Source: Lutjanus erythropterus (taxonomy: Eukaryota > Chordata > Actinopteri > Lutjaniformes > Lutjanidae). Taken from it: DNA of 64,000 bases. Each line of letters starts with the position of its first letter. The stretch's first letter is position 1. Positions 26,209 to 39,723 of the stretch are shown here, piece by piece. The stretch spans positions 11,143,546 to 11,207,545 of the forward strand of contig CM034608.1 in assembly GCA_020091685.1 (NCBI GenBank). Direction: 5' to 3'. Position numbers and translations under genes: made by a program. The notes below the pieces were generated by a model. The model ran no database searches. It was not told where the DNA came from and saw only the letters and a program-made list of their open reading frames with translations.

Positions 26209-29200
26209 ATAAGACTAAGACTGTATGTCTCCGTGGGAGTGTTATGTATCTAATTGCTGTATGCTTTAATAATTTACATCCCCTACTCTCTGATGCCTAT
26301 CATTAAGGAATGAGGGAATTACCCCCAGCTGTGTATGTGTGCACGGGTGTGTCTGTGTGTGTCTGTGGTTGTGCCTGCTTTGGTGTGCTCATACGTCCTT
26401 GAGCAAGTGCGTATTTGAGCATGTGTGTATTGTTAGGAGACTTTTTATTTGTGTCCCTCCGCTGTGTGTGTATGTCTGAGCATATGACTGCATGCCGCTC
26501 TGTGTGCTCATTAATGTGTGCGTGCGCATGCATGGCCCTTGTGTGGGTGTGTGTGTATGTGTGTGTGTTCTCTGAACCTCTTCCGACCATTACGGTAAGT
26601 GTACATTATTCATTGTGGCCTGCCAAGATCATTATCAACAGAGAGCAAAGATGGACAGAGGGAAATGAAAGACTGGTTGGAGGAGCAACGGAAGCATGTT
26701 TTGTCCTGTTAGATAAATGGCACAACATTTCACCTTCTGCCACCAACTACACTACATCATATTGTATTTTATGCAATTTATCTGGATCCAACCACCTGAA
26801 CTCAAATGTTCCCGAAATTCCCCTTCAATTTACCCTCAAGATCAAACCATTTTTCCTGTTGTTTGACATCACATATACTGTGTGTTGCATCCATACGCTT
26901 GACAAAAGCCTCACCTCTCTATTGTGTATGATGTCACTTTTAACATTTCCCTGATAGCATAACACGTTTGGCATTTTTGAATAATGTGTGATCTTGACTA
27001 GATTGTACAGTAAAATAAAACCTGCAGCTCATGAGGGTGGAAGAGGCTGTGTTCATTAAATGTATTAAGTCTAATAACCAGCAAGCATATGCAATTTCCT
27101 CCTTTTTATTAGTATTTATTAGAAACAAGCCATCAGGGAAATGGGTAATGTAATATTGATGATGACGATGATGATGTGATGTCAATGTTTTTGAGTAGGA
27201 AGGTGGTTGTACTGAGGATTGTGGTAATGTTGGAATCTAAGAATATGCTGATATTTATGTTAAATACTACATTTTGTATGGATATTTTCTGTCATGTGCA
27301 TTCCCATTTCCCCCATATTTAACACTTAACTTTCAGAGTTCTTTCCAGTTATCTTTCTAAGTAAATATTGGGAAATATTTGGCAATTACAGACCAATAAA
27401 AGAAAGCATTATAGCAATATTAAAACAAAATGATAGTTAGCAAGTCAATCACGGGTATATTTACTAGAATATTTACTCGAATCGCAATCAGAGCCCATTT
27501 GAACCTTCAAACATAAAGCTTTTTGACTATTAATTTGTTCCTTCCCTGTGCATTTCAAATATGCAATAGTCTTGAATCATGCTATAGTAATTAGCTGCAT
27601 GCCCAGTACAACAGGGCTATGTTAATAATAATTCTGTCTTCATTTCCCAAAAGTATTTTCACACCGTCAACTATCTTTCTTTTCATTGTAAGTCAGTATT
27701 ACAAAATACCACTGGGAGACTCTGCCTAAAGCAAAAGTGAATTAGGTTAATTATTTCTTAATAAGCTTTACTAAGATAATGCAACAGGAACTGCAGAGGC
27801 AAGACTGTTTTTCAATTTAATGCTTCAGACAGAAAAATACACACAATATGACTGTGAGCATGAGACAGACAGGAGGAAGGAAGGGGGACAACATAAAGAC
27901 GCCATATGTAAGACGAGACAGAGAGGGAGATCTACATGAAGAGCCTAAGGCCACCAAATCCTATTTGTATTTCAAATCTTATCTCAAACGCTGCATGTCC
28001 AAGTTGTAATTTGCAAACGACCACATTGAATTTGTGCGATTACGCCAAGTAAATATCCGCTCCAATTATAACATTGGTTGTCACAGAAACAGCTCAGGCG
28101 TGAAAGTGCTGAGTCAATGCACGTTTTGTATCCAACAGAAACTCTATTAGCATTGGCGCCTTTGTGTAGCGCTCAGCAGCTGGAAAGCGATTGTCATACA
28201 AAACCATATCAACAACAGAACAGAAAGTTATTTCACCAGCTTGGAATTATAAGGTTCTACCCATGTTCTGAGTAGTTTTCAGATACTGACGTTGAAAAAA
28301 ATTTTCAATTTCTAATGGCAAAAATGATATGTGGAATAATTTCTTTCATACAATGAAAGAAAATGAAATGAAATGAATGAAAATGACAGACACCCTAAAT
28401 GTATTCTACAAGATACAATATCAAAATCATATAAAATTTGTGAATGGATATTTGGGTCAAATACATCAAAGAGAGAATATTTAATGGCCTTTAAAACATT
28501 TTAAGGTTTTTTAAAGATCTGCAAGAAGACGAAACAGTGTGTCTGTTTTCGTGCTTCATGAAGTTTTGACTTTGCAGATAGAACATTTTTGTTCTAAATT
28601 AAAAAAAAAAAAACACTAAAGAAATGCCATAATGTTAATGAAATGTCACAGAATAAGAAAATAATAAATATTTGACAAAAATGTCAGAAAGAACCTTATA
28701 ATTCTAACGTGACAATTTGTATTATTCTCTTGTCGGAGGCATTTTCATAAATTTAGAAATGTAAAACTCTGATCTGAAACAAATTGTAGTTTACATCGAA
28801 GCTCCAATGTAATGAAAGTAACTGCTTAAAAGTGAAAAAGACAGATCTGAGAGATACAAAGAAAGAATGATAGACAGGACTCTCAGAGAAGGTGAATGAC
28901 TGTGAGTAGTGTGTAAAAACAGAGACAGGCTTGGAGAAAAAAAAGAAGAAAAAGGGGACTGAACAGTGGGAGGGTGAAAGAGAAATGAGAAAGCAGACTG
29001 AGCATGGAGATGCAGGCAGACTCAGTAGACTGTAGTATTGCTTTGATGATTTCATCTTTCTCTCTGATTAGCACACAATAACTTTCCCCTCCAGAGATGC
29101 TGAAAGAAATCTGAAATGATTTCTTTTCTCTACTGAGTTTTCTGATAGTTAATCTCGCTTTATCACGCACATACAGACAATTGTGTGCGTGTCTGTGTGC

Positions 29201-29880
29201 TTCTGTTGGCAGAGCCTGGCCCACAGAACGTTTGTATACCTCTAAATATGTACATTAATTATTTATTATTCTCTCACTGTTAACAAGGTATGGAAGGGAT
29301 GGCTTCTGCAGGTTCATTGCATCATGGTGTTGTTCACTCTAACAATGTTCACAACTTTAATCAGATTCTTCTGAACATTTACAAAGAAATGGAGGTTAAG
29401 CAACAACCGTCGCCCGCCTCTGACAGCCACTACAAATGTGTTACTCACTCAGAACAGCGAACTGATTCACATTAGCTGTGTTATGGCAGATAATTTCATG
29501 GTGGCTGGACGCAAACTAAAATAACTCCAGCTCAATATAACAAGTTCACATCAGAATTAGAAAGCATTCGGAAAGCGTGTACAGTATCTCCGCCACGGCT
29601 GCAGAATCCTGTAAATGTGTTATTATTTGATTATAGAAAATGTTCAGAGGTTTTAAATCAGCATCACAGTGTAAGGCAATCGTGTTGATATTTGGTGCCG
29701 AATGCCAGAGGTATCTTGGCATTGTACAAGGATGAGTAGTGCAAAATGTGCAAAGTGAATCAGATCACATGCTATCACATGTTTATAAGAATGCAATGAA
29801 GCAAATTTAGCAAATACTGAATGAGTTTTAGAATAGAATCTGTGAGAAAACAATGTTTGTGAAAAAAACAAAAACACAAA

Positions 29881-30610
29881 ATTTAAGCTGCAAGCAGCAG
29901 TGATCGGGCCCTTGCACCCCTACGCCTTCAGGACATGCAGCAGCCGGGCTTCACATATGGAGGTTGACCGGTCGTCATGGATCTCAATTTCTCTGTGTTT
30001 GGGCCAGTGCTTGAAGGATGCAATGTCACTTCCTGTTTCCACTACATGGTACTAGTGAATATTCACTAATTATGCATTACATTCTAGTATCTCAACTGTC
30101 AGCTATCCACACCATGAATATTGGCTGTCAATCAAAGGATGATTATCACACAAGGCATACTTCCTGTTGTCAGTAGACGCCACTACAACTATGACTTAGC
30201 ATGTAGATGCCTACAGGCCAGGACTCTTTTCAAACATGTCAAGTTTGGGGCAGATAGGACAATGTATTTATGGCAAAATTCAACACCCTGCCACAGACAT
30301 GCAGTTCAACGAAAACTCAAGCTTTCAATAGTTATACATACATATATATATGGCTAATAGCAATTGCACTTAGTCAATATAAAGTTAATCTGATAAATTC
30401 TCTTGTAGCAGTGGCAATAGGTAGTGTGCCTATTGGTAGGGTGCTATTGAGCCATTTTGTCGCACTCATGCCAAAAACGATATCAGATTCAAATTTTAAC
30501 CAATCCTGATGCCATGTGTCATGTGTTTTCGGGCATGTTTATCCCCTAGAAAGTTGCAATTCATTTCCATACATGACGAATATTCTAGCAAATCTGGGCC
30601 CTAAAAATGC
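29881..30610 (+). repeat. Dispersed fish repeat beginning AAGCTGCAAGCAGC
   Basis: The start reads AAGCTGCAAGCAGCAGTGAT followed by CGGGCCCTTGCACCC, a combination I recognise as the head of a high-copy fish repeat. Near 30525 GTGTTTTCGGGCATGTTTA fits the same family's interior. Open frames of 78 and 79 codons inside it are not genes. The class of element is not certain to me. Confidence 0.55.
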
Positions 30611-31675
30611 TTTTCCTTCTCTTACGTGTTTCTTCAGCATGCTAAACAATGAGATGCAGATATGCTCATTCTAACATTTAATCAAAGACTAGTTTCACAC
30701 CTTTGATTAGTGACAAAGACTTTGGGGGAATGGATAGAGGAAGATTCTTCATAAGTGCCCTCAAAATTCAAATTGGCGGATTACTTGCAATGCATTATTG
30801 GACGTGCATCATAACAACATTCTGATTTTTGTTTTCATTCTGTTCGAATAGATTTTATATGACTAAACTCATAGACTTATGGTTCATCACTCACTTATGA
30901 TTCCCCACATTGTGATAGAGGATGTGCAAGTATTTTCTAATGTCACTTTCTTTTTGGTTCCTTTTGAATGATTTGCACAGAATGAGGAATGCATGGTGTA
31001 TCAGCGACTTAACTGTCTTTTGATCTTAACAAAAAAAAAAACACTAAGAGCTTATATAACTGACAATGAATGAAACCAATTCAAGGCTAACTCAGTGCTT
31101 TTCACATTCAAATCAAAGATGAAAAAAAAAGAAATGACTGAATGTTTCTGCATTTGCTGAAGGGTTGAGTCAGTCAATGCAACAAAGACTTCACCTCGCA
31201 GCAGTGTGGTATTTGATCGGATTCTGTGTGATTTGCCCTCCCAAACACTTGAAAGCTAACAAGGCAAATTTAAGCAGATGAGATGAACAGGTACACTACA
31301 TAATAAGGGGTGTGTGTGGGGGGGGGCACACCAGGAGGATGAATGACATTGGCTGCTGATGCCTGGATACAAAACAAAACAGCATCTGAAGTCGAAAGAG
31401 AAAGAAAGACAGAACGAGAAGGAGCAGAATGAAGGGAATGATGGGAAAAGGAAGGAAGGAAGGAAGAGGCAGTGTGTACACACACGCCATTAGATGTACA
31501 ACTCAACAATGTGCCAAAAACAGCCAGGTTCACACCTTCCCAAACTGTAAAACAGATAATTAGACTTGTTATGAGCGTGTTTTTATGTGTGCGTATGTAG
31601 ACGTCTCTACGTGTGTTGACTGTTTGAAACAAATCCCGCACAAATAACTAGCAAGCTTGAGATTTCATTGCAATA

Positions 31676-31676
<1 letters not shown>

Positions 31677-31742
<66 letters not shown>
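31677..31742 (+). repeat. Compound (AC)15-CTCTCT-(CA)15 microsatellite
   Basis: Two AC arrays are separated by a short CT run at 31706-31711. Confidence 0.98.
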
Positions 31743-31744
<2 letters not shown>

Positions 31745-32379
31745 CACCAATACAGCCCACATTCTTGTCCGGCCAAGACCAACATCTCTGTGTTTTTCCA
31801 CAATAAGAGCGGCTCATTCGACACGGGAGCTATGTTTGTGCGAGACTCCTTTCATCCTCCCACCGCAACATGTGTGTGTCTGCATGTGTATGTGAGCATG
31901 TGTGTGTCTGAACATCCAGAAGGCAGTGTTTGTTTATCCTAAACACAAGGTTCCTACTTCCCATATCCCTTTCTTCCACTTCATTTTTTTCATCTCAGCT
32001 CTGTCTAGATGTTATGAAACATTTCTGGTAGGTATTTTCCTATTGATAAAATAATAGTGAGTGTCGATCCCAATACTGTTTAAAACCTCATGTTCTTTGT
32101 CAAGTCCATTTCATTATCCATCTTTTCCCATCTCTCTATCCCTGTCCCTGTTTTCTTCCTTTCTTTTCCCATGCTGCTGTGTTCTGTGAGTATATCCATC
32201 CTTTGGGACCATCCCATTTAGCCACAGTCCAGGCTCACAGCTGCCTGGTCCCCAGGGAGTGGACCAACAAGCTGGTGTAATTGAGACATCTCCAAGAAGA
32301 CAGCAGTCCTGCAGCTATATTCATGGGTTCTTACAAAACACAACAATCCTATACTTATCAGAGACAAGCAGAGTACATA

Positions 32380-32640
32380 AGCCACTATTGCTGCTCTTAC
32401 AAGTACTGCTACTGCTCAAGCAAGCACTGACACTATTAAAATTAACATTGCTCTGCGTTAACTAGTACTGCAACTATTGGAACTGCTATTGTTACTAGAA
32501 CTACTACTACCATTAGCACTATGCACCATACATCCAATCCTTTTGTAAGTGTGACGATTAATTCAATTCAAAGGCTTGTACTCAATACCACTGATATTTG
32601 TGCTGCTACTATTTGCTGTTAATACAGTTACTGCAACATT
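32380..32640 (+). repeat. Degenerate ACT/CTG trinucleotide-rich tract
   Basis: Many imperfect copies of TACTGCTACTG, ACTACTACT and ACTATT-like units occur over about 250 bases. No gene is seen. Confidence 0.6.
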
Positions 32641-33714
32641 AACTTCTATTTTCACTTCCCATTTCTACTGGATTGACAGCTGCCACTTGTAGTAGTATTG
32701 TATTGGTCCGTGTGAGAGTTTGTGTTCGGTCTCAGGTCAGCCATGTTCACTGGGAGGCTGCTGAGCCCAGTTTCATTGCCCACTAATGGCAGCTCATAGT
32801 TATGGTCAGCTACCTTACCAACAAGTAATCTAAAGCTGCCAATCAGGAAGCTCTGTAATTTAATCCCTGAAAGCTGAAGCTGAGAAGCCAGAGGACACTG
32901 GTGAATAAAGTTATATAGTTGTGTTTTTGTACAGTGAGGCCTGAGCCCCTGAAACACTCCACTCCAGCAGCATCAGAAGAAAGACAGCGAGAGAAAGTGT
33001 TTCATTGGATGCTAATTTAGTGTAGCTTGTTCAGTATTTGTTCTTAAAAGGTATACAACACATGCTTCACAAAGCTAAGATTTGTTGCAGGGTTATTTGC
33101 ACAGCTATTTTTTTTTTTTTTTTTGCTGTGTTCAGGCCCCTTCATAACACATAAAGGCTGCGTTAAGTTCAAGACTACTCCTTGAACTTTCTCAGTCGCA
33201 CAACTAGCATTCTTCGATGACATACAGTTACAATTACATATCAGGTATTTTGCTGACAGCAGTGAGCTGATGAAGACTAACCTAAACTGAAAAAGATGCT
33301 GGGTTCAGTCTCTGCCAAGGCCACTTTGAATCGACACGTCGCGGCTTTTTATATATCGGACACAAAAACACCACAGGGGATTTCTTTCTTGGTTCCTCTG
33401 GAGGCTAGGTGCAGTGGAATACATTCCAGAGGCACATCTTAAAGAAGCTAGCTTGCCTGTATATTATCATCATTTTAACAAGTCAGTGAGTGAGTGAGAA
33501 ACAATCTCCTTTGGAAGTGCAGATTAGTTTGCTGCGCCAAACAGAAATGGTCTGAACAGACTAAATGGAGAAGTCACTTTTATCCTGGAGCGTGAAATTA
33601 TGTTAGGGCCTAGTCCATTACACGCACATATAAGGATATATGCTGAAGAAAATATAGTGAGCATGCACACACTCATAGAGGTGCAAGAATACATATATGT
33701 TGGATTATATATAT

Positions 33715-33730
33715 ACACACACACACACAC
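33715..33730 (+). repeat. (AC)8 microsatellite
   Basis: A short AC run preceded by TATATATA. Confidence 0.9.
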
Positions 33731-36695
33731 CCATGCATACTGCTCTGTTACACACATGAATATACTCCTCACGCTTCTCATACGTTCTTTTTATCAAGGG
33801 ACATACACACCGTCTCTCTTCGTCTTACTATCTACGTGTGGCACACACACCTCCACACACACATCACATATTTGTTACACTCTCTACAACTGAGCAGGCT
33901 GGCAGATGAGAGTCAAGGGATGCCTACTAATTTGCTTACTTGTCTATTTCAGAGCAGCGATAACAATCTAATGAATGTAGAGGAGCCGTCTTCTATAAAA
34001 AAACACTGAAACAAAGATAATATATACAACGCTTATAATGTTGCACATCTTTATAAAAAGGGAAACCTCTCTGTGTGAGTCATATGCAATGTTTTATGTA
34101 ACGTGTGAAATTTAAACTTTTATAACGATGGTACGTGACAATCTATTTTTAATGACTTGCCCTGGTCATGAAATGTCACACAGAATATCTAAGTAGTTTG
34201 AGGAGAAAAGGTTAACAAAAGTCAAACTTTCATCATGCAAGAACCCGGTTTGCACTTTATTTTTTCATAACACTTCCTTTCTCCAATGCTTGAACACTGA
34301 GTTATTCACAGCTTGTTCATGTGAGATTTTGAGTAGGCTTCTATAAGTTTAATGGATTTCCCCAGCATATGCAATATACAGTATGTTTTTATCAGTATTA
34401 TCATTAACTATGAGTTGAGACAACTGATTTGATGTGTCATTTAAGTACTATGTATAATAACATTTAGTGTTCCATGCCATTTTCACATTTGTTTATTTTG
34501 TTTATCCATTAGTTTACTATGGATAATAATCCTCCACCAAACCAGCCCTTTTTAGATGCACATTTACACGGATGACTATAAAGGATAATGTAAAAGATCT
34601 TGCAATACAGCAGAGGAAGTGAAACAAAAATGTAACTACCCACTGACTATCATGAGACCCATTTACACACACCTGTTTAAGGCAGGAATGTTGCATTGTT
34701 ATTCTGCCACACAATTGTGTATAAAAGCCACAAACAGCCAATGGGGTACTGTCTCTGAGCCGCCACCAAAGGTAGAAAAAGAGTGGAATTGACGTCTTTG
34801 TGAAAAGGTTGGGACGGCCATTCTCTGCTGTTTGTGAATGTGTTTTTTAAATTTAAATTCCGTATGTATCTGTCAGGGCAAAATGAAAGCATGAGCTCAA
34901 CAGATTCATCTGGTTCCCAGGCTAACATCACCCCTCTTTTGCTTCTGGAATACCAGCCAGCTATCTAAAAAAATCACACGCTGTTGCAGCATTACAGTGG
35001 CGTTGTTTTGTTCAGTGTAAAAAAATAAAAAAATAAAGCACGACTGGCGTAATGACAAGCCTTCATTACAACAGTATTGCAAAGTCTCTGTGTAAAAAGG
35101 TCTATAGAGAGCAAGCAAGACCAAAGTTCTTTTAACCTTTGTATATAACTATGTATTCTTCCATGAGACGACGTGTGATCTTAAAAGACAGAAAGATGAG
35201 CAAAATCTTCGTAACACTGAGCAGATTCTACGTCGGTGCTTTGACAACATGTTTTTGTAGGCTTTTGGTTTTTGAGGTCAGGGACGCATTAAACTGAATG
35301 GATGTGACAGGGCTGGCTGAAAGGGTCAGCAGGAGTGGACAGTTTTACCTCTAAAAAAAACATTTGACATTTGAATCTCTTTTGCAGCCACATACACACA
35401 CAGAAATGGCGGTGGAGCATGTTTTCATGGATATCTGACCATTCCTCAGTTGCTTGACGTCAATGGAGCAAACTGCTCAACCTCGCTGCTGGACACTGAA
35501 GCAGAGGGAATACTTTCTGGTCAAAGCCCCCCCCCCCACCCACCACACACACACACACACACCGGATCGTAAAAGGGCCAAGACAGCCCAGAAATTTCTA
35601 TTTCACTGGACACTAATCAAGAGCGAACAGGCCTTTACCTTCTTGGCACACATACAAAACACACAGTGACAGCCACTGACGCAAACAGAAACACACATAC
35701 ACACAAAAATGCAGCTGCAAATTCTGGCATAAACAAAGATGTGTACGCACACCCACAAAGGCAGAGTGACAAATTAATATGAAGCACAAAAAGAGGCGCC
35801 CACCAGCAGCAACGCCTACACACACAAACAACACACACATAGCACAGACATTTTTGTTTTGCTGCATGTCAACTGTAGGAAAGCGGAGCGAACAGAGGAG
35901 ACAAGATAATAATACAGTCAGTCGGTTTATTCCACTACCTCTGGATGGGTAATTAGAGTGAGAAACGGAGAGAGACACAGGAGAAAAAAAAAAGACCGAA
36001 AAAGAAAGATGAAAAGTGGAAACACGATGAACCCTGCTTCACTTCAACTTACTGATCAATTTTAAAACCAGATCAAAGATTATTAACATTAACATCATTA
36101 ACATAATGCAGTGGATCTAGGGACATTTTAAACATGTGACTGCAGTCATTAATAATTGAGGTCCAACAACATCTGTGGAAAGTTCCACTTTGACAAGGGA
36201 CTTTTGGAGGAATCTGGCGTGTCTCCACCACATGAATCAGGGTCAGTGTTAAGTTCCAGGGACATTATTTTACACCCAAAGAAGTCATTATTTGGGGGTT
36301 AGTACTTTCCAAAAGGACACGAACTTTGGGGTGAGGCTTGCAATGCTTAACCTTTCTTAATATTAGTTAAACACTTGCAGTATTTTATTTCATGCTGTGC
36401 CATTGCTGTTGTTTACTGTGAACATATATGAATGTCTCTGGTAGGTTTTTGGGTTTCCGGCAACTGTTTCAGGGTAACTACAACAAACCCATCTATATGT
36501 ATCAAGTGATCATTCTCAACCCAGTTGCCTGTTTTTCTTCTAGGTACAGTGCATGATTTTTGTGTTTCAATGTGTATGTTTACTTAAAATCGACTTCTAT
36601 GAAGGAAATAAGCCAGAGCAGAGCAGAGCAAAGGCTCAGAAGAGTAGAAGTAGCACGCAAGAACTCATGAAAATGATTTAAATGAAATTACTTTT

Positions 36696-36771
36696 TTCCT
36701 TCTTCTTCTTCTTCTTCTTTTTTTAAACTTCTTGAGCAATGGAAGAAGAAGAAGGAGAAGAAGAACAAGAA
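36696..36771. repeat. (TTC)n ... (GAA)n inverted simple repeat
   Basis: A TTC/CTT run at 36696-36719 is followed after about 20 bases by a GAA/AGAAGG run at 36741-36771, on the same strand. The two runs can pair as a hairpin, and the mirror purine/pyrimidine tracts could also form triplex DNA. Minus-strand open frames over it are low-complexity. Confidence 0.85.
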
Positions 36772-37477
36772 CAACAGCATTAAGAAAAAGAAGCCTGTAA
36801 AGATTGACAAAGAAAGTAAAAGATGGTGCAGGGTTAGTAAAATGAAGCAAAGAACAAGAAGGTTTAGGGCAGCAGCAACACACTCTTCCACTGCCAATTA
36901 CCAGATATACTCCGATGGTTTTGTTTCATGCAGAGCATTTGAGTGGAACCGAGCTGGAGCATTGCAAATTTAATTGGTGCAAGAAGCAGCATATTAGACG
37001 ACTAGAAGTGATGCTCCAGCTGCCTGAGTTCAGCCACTAAAAGTTTGCTCCAGTTGGCTTCACTGCCACCGAAAACACACAAAAACCGTGAGCCTCGTGT
37101 TTTTGACACGGATGTCCCAAAATGCTCCAGGTTGTCCGTGTCTCGACTTCAGTCTCGTCACACACTTCAGCAGACATGAAAAGCTGCGTTCTGAGAGGGA
37201 GATGTGCTAACTTTAAAAACATTCTCAAAAGCAAGCAAGAAAATGTGCCTCTAACTTTAAAATCACATCCTATCTGATCACAACCGTACACTACCATTGT
37301 AGCTTGTTTATACCACAATTTTCATATCTGACAATACATTTTATGAGCCCATATGTTAATCATCATGCTGTTGTGTTGCCTCATTTGATTGATTTTTGAT
37401 ATTTGTATTTAACTCAGGGGCCAATTAACAGTGTTGTTAGGAAAAAGCCGCTTCAGACAAAAAAACATGATAAGGTG

Positions 37478-37605
37478 GTGCCCTTCCAATGGACAAAATA
37501 TGGTAATGTGCTCTCTAAGGGGGCCTTCCAGTGAAGAAAACACGGTCAAGTGCCCTCTAAAGTGCTCTTCCAGTGGACAAAACATGGTAAAGTGCTTTCT
37601 ATGGA
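37478..37605 (+). repeat. 42-bp minisatellite, three copies
   Basis: The unit begins GTGCCCTTCCAATGGACAAA and recurs exactly 42 bases apart (CCTTCC/TCTTCC cores at about 37481, 37523 and 37565). Because 42 is a multiple of three, both strands stay open across it (82 codons plus, 86 codons minus) and the minus-strand reading shows a 14-residue repeat. I do not regard it as a gene. Confidence 0.85.
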
Positions 37606-38410
37606 TTGAATGTGCACTGATGGCCCACCACATACAGCTGTTGCCTTTTTTTTTGCCCACGCCCCTCAAAAAAGCATGAGTCCATTACTGTTGTGTCTTG
37701 TCCTCTTTTGTTTCAACTGATTAAGTCATCGCAACAGCATAGTCATGTTTTTTTTTCTTTATATAAGAGCTTTTTTCTAGCCGAGTACCTAGTAGGGTAG
37801 AAAAAAGTACAGCACCTATTTTACTTTTTTCTCATCACTGCATGCACAATTTCATTTTTTGTTAAATCCTCACAAAGATCCTGAATCCTGCTCTCTATCT
37901 GCACTATTTCCTGTGTTAGGCTCCTGTTCCTTTAGCTAAGCTCCTCTGTCTCTAGCTGTGCTTTATCTATCTTAGTCTCCCTCTACTTCAGCGTCTTCCT
38001 GGGGAGACTTTCACTACACCTAGCCAACTTGATTTCCAGCCCTCCTGTTATTAACTTCGGCTTCAGTTTTGCATCTGCAGCTTCCTCTTCTTCCTCTAAC
38101 CTATCCGCGTTTTTATGTGGAAGCTTGAACCCTCTCTGCATCCATAAGATAACACAGATTGATTAGCATTCAACAGACTGTGTTTATCTGCAACATACAT
38201 GATATCCAACAAGGACAGCAGGAGTGCACTAGAGTGTAACGTCGCAATATGAGGCTTTCAATAGAGGCTTATATACACAAACTACGAGGAGAAAGTAATG
38301 GGCGATATGGGATGGACTAGGGGATGGTATAAGAGGATTAGTGGAAGAGAAAGAAGGAGACAGAATGAGATGGAAAGCAAGAGATCGGTGCCAGAATTCT
38401 AAGATTTAAG

Positions 38411-38750
38411 GAGGGTAAAAGTAGCAACAGTTGGAGGTAAAAAAATTATACATGGGAGAGAGTGATGGATGCACAGAGTGGTGGAAGGGTGAAGTGAAAA
38501 ATTATGGGGAAAAAGGCGAAAAAAGACCAGAATACTTGACTCAAGTTTTGAGAAAAGAGAGTCTTGGCTGAGCTTCAAAGCCTTGGAAATTCTACTTTGG
38601 TTCTGCCTTAACGTGCATGTGAGTCCAGGTGCTCCTTTACGCAAAATATGAGCTCTTGTCTGGTATATAAATGCATATACTGTTTAAAATTCTGCATGGT
38701 CAAAATGCCTTAATATTATCAAAAACAAACAAGCACTGAGTATTTTCTTC
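38411..38750 (+). repeat. Local duplication, unit B copy 1
   Basis: This is the counterpart of 41576-41880, about 3.2 kb away in the same orientation, with many substitutions and small indels. The 81-codon minus-strand open frame over it (38399-38644) is not conserved as a frame in the other copy, so the duplication is not of a gene. Confidence 0.75.
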
Positions 38751-39434
38751 AGGCCTTAACATTGCTAACAATTTTGGCCACACAGTCTTTGAAACAGGAG
38801 CATTGAGAGAGGAGGAAAAGGGAAAACAATCTGTCTTGCCAGATTACTCCTGATACCCAACGGATACAAAAAGGCCAAAGCACACAATGACTCCTTTTTT
38901 TTTTTTAATATGTTTGAGTTTCCCTCATGGCTTCCCATTGACTTCCTAAACCGGGCCCATTTTCCCATTTGTTATGGTTGTCTGCTGCAATAAAGTGATG
39001 GGGGTTGCTGTTGTCCTGCAAATAGAGCAAAAAATGGAGAAGCAAGAAATTGGCGATATGGAGCGGAACAAAAGAGGAGAAAACGGTTATGGAGGGAGAA
39101 AGAGAGGGAAGGGTAGAGACATGCAGTGACAAGGATGAATATTCAGATGTTTAGTACAACACCTACGATACAGAATACAAAACTGGGCACCCAAGATGTG
39201 CTCTGACTCAGTTTAGCTTAGCATTAATATTCTTGTCAACTCTTCCAGACAAACAGTTCAGTTTATGCTTTATTGATTCCTGCAGGAAAGTCATATTTTC
39301 TCTTGAGAAATCATAGGTCAACTATAGTACAATTCATCTGGAGTGGTAGACAGTCACTGCCAGGGTGCAAAATGAACTTTTTTGTCCAAAAGCCGAATGG
39401 CCAAATTTAACCAGCCACTCATTGGATTACCGTT

Positions 39435-39723
39435 AGGGATTCACAATATCAGAATGGCCGATAAAGGCTTTAAAATGAACATTTCTGCTGAAAGGACCAA
39501 CCTGTTCTCATCTCATAGTGAAGCACAGGGTACCGTTTAGCAGCTGTGTTTTACGAGTTGGGAATGAGAACAGGCTGAAATGAGATGACACTTTAAATAT
39601 GTGTGTCTCTGCAATTACAAAAATGGAAACAAAAATGCATTTATCAGTATCTGCACAGCGATCAGTCAAAATGAGTAAGAAAATATCAGCATATGAGGAA
39701 ATATCAAATATTGTGAATCCTTA
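39435..39723. mobile_element. Nested fold-back element
   Basis: The outer arms are AGGGATTCACAATATC at 39435 and its inverse GATATTGTGAATCC-like sequence ending at 39723, with a 13-base exact core GGATTCACAATAT. Inside is a second pair, CCTGTTCTCAT (39501-39511) and ATGAGAACAGG (39564-39574), an exact 11-bp inverted repeat with a 52-base loop. There is no coding content. Confidence 0.5.

Larger units (their letters stand above)
24286..29880. other. Non-coding; palindrome and GT-rich sequence
   Basis: It contains the palindrome at 25538-25630, GT-rich sequence at 26180-26570 with overlapping low-complexity frames, and otherwise plain AT-rich DNA. Confidence 0.65.
30611..36695. other. Non-coding; simple repeats
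   Basis: It contains a G9 run (31319-31327), the CA arrays and the trinucleotide tract listed separately, a T run (33109-33124) and a C10 run near 35530. Around 34975-35110 a short sequence (CATTACAGTGGCGTTG, then GTGTAAAAAAATAAA) may be a decayed MITE. Confidence 0.6.

Noticed and set aside
26415-26954. 179-codon plus-strand open frame
   Set aside because: The first part is GT-repeat-derived (Cys/Val/Met-rich) and the rest matches nothing.
32652-32957. 101-codon minus-strand open frame as a possible exon
   Set aside because: No family recognised, and no support for splice sites or for similarity to the missing cntfr domains.
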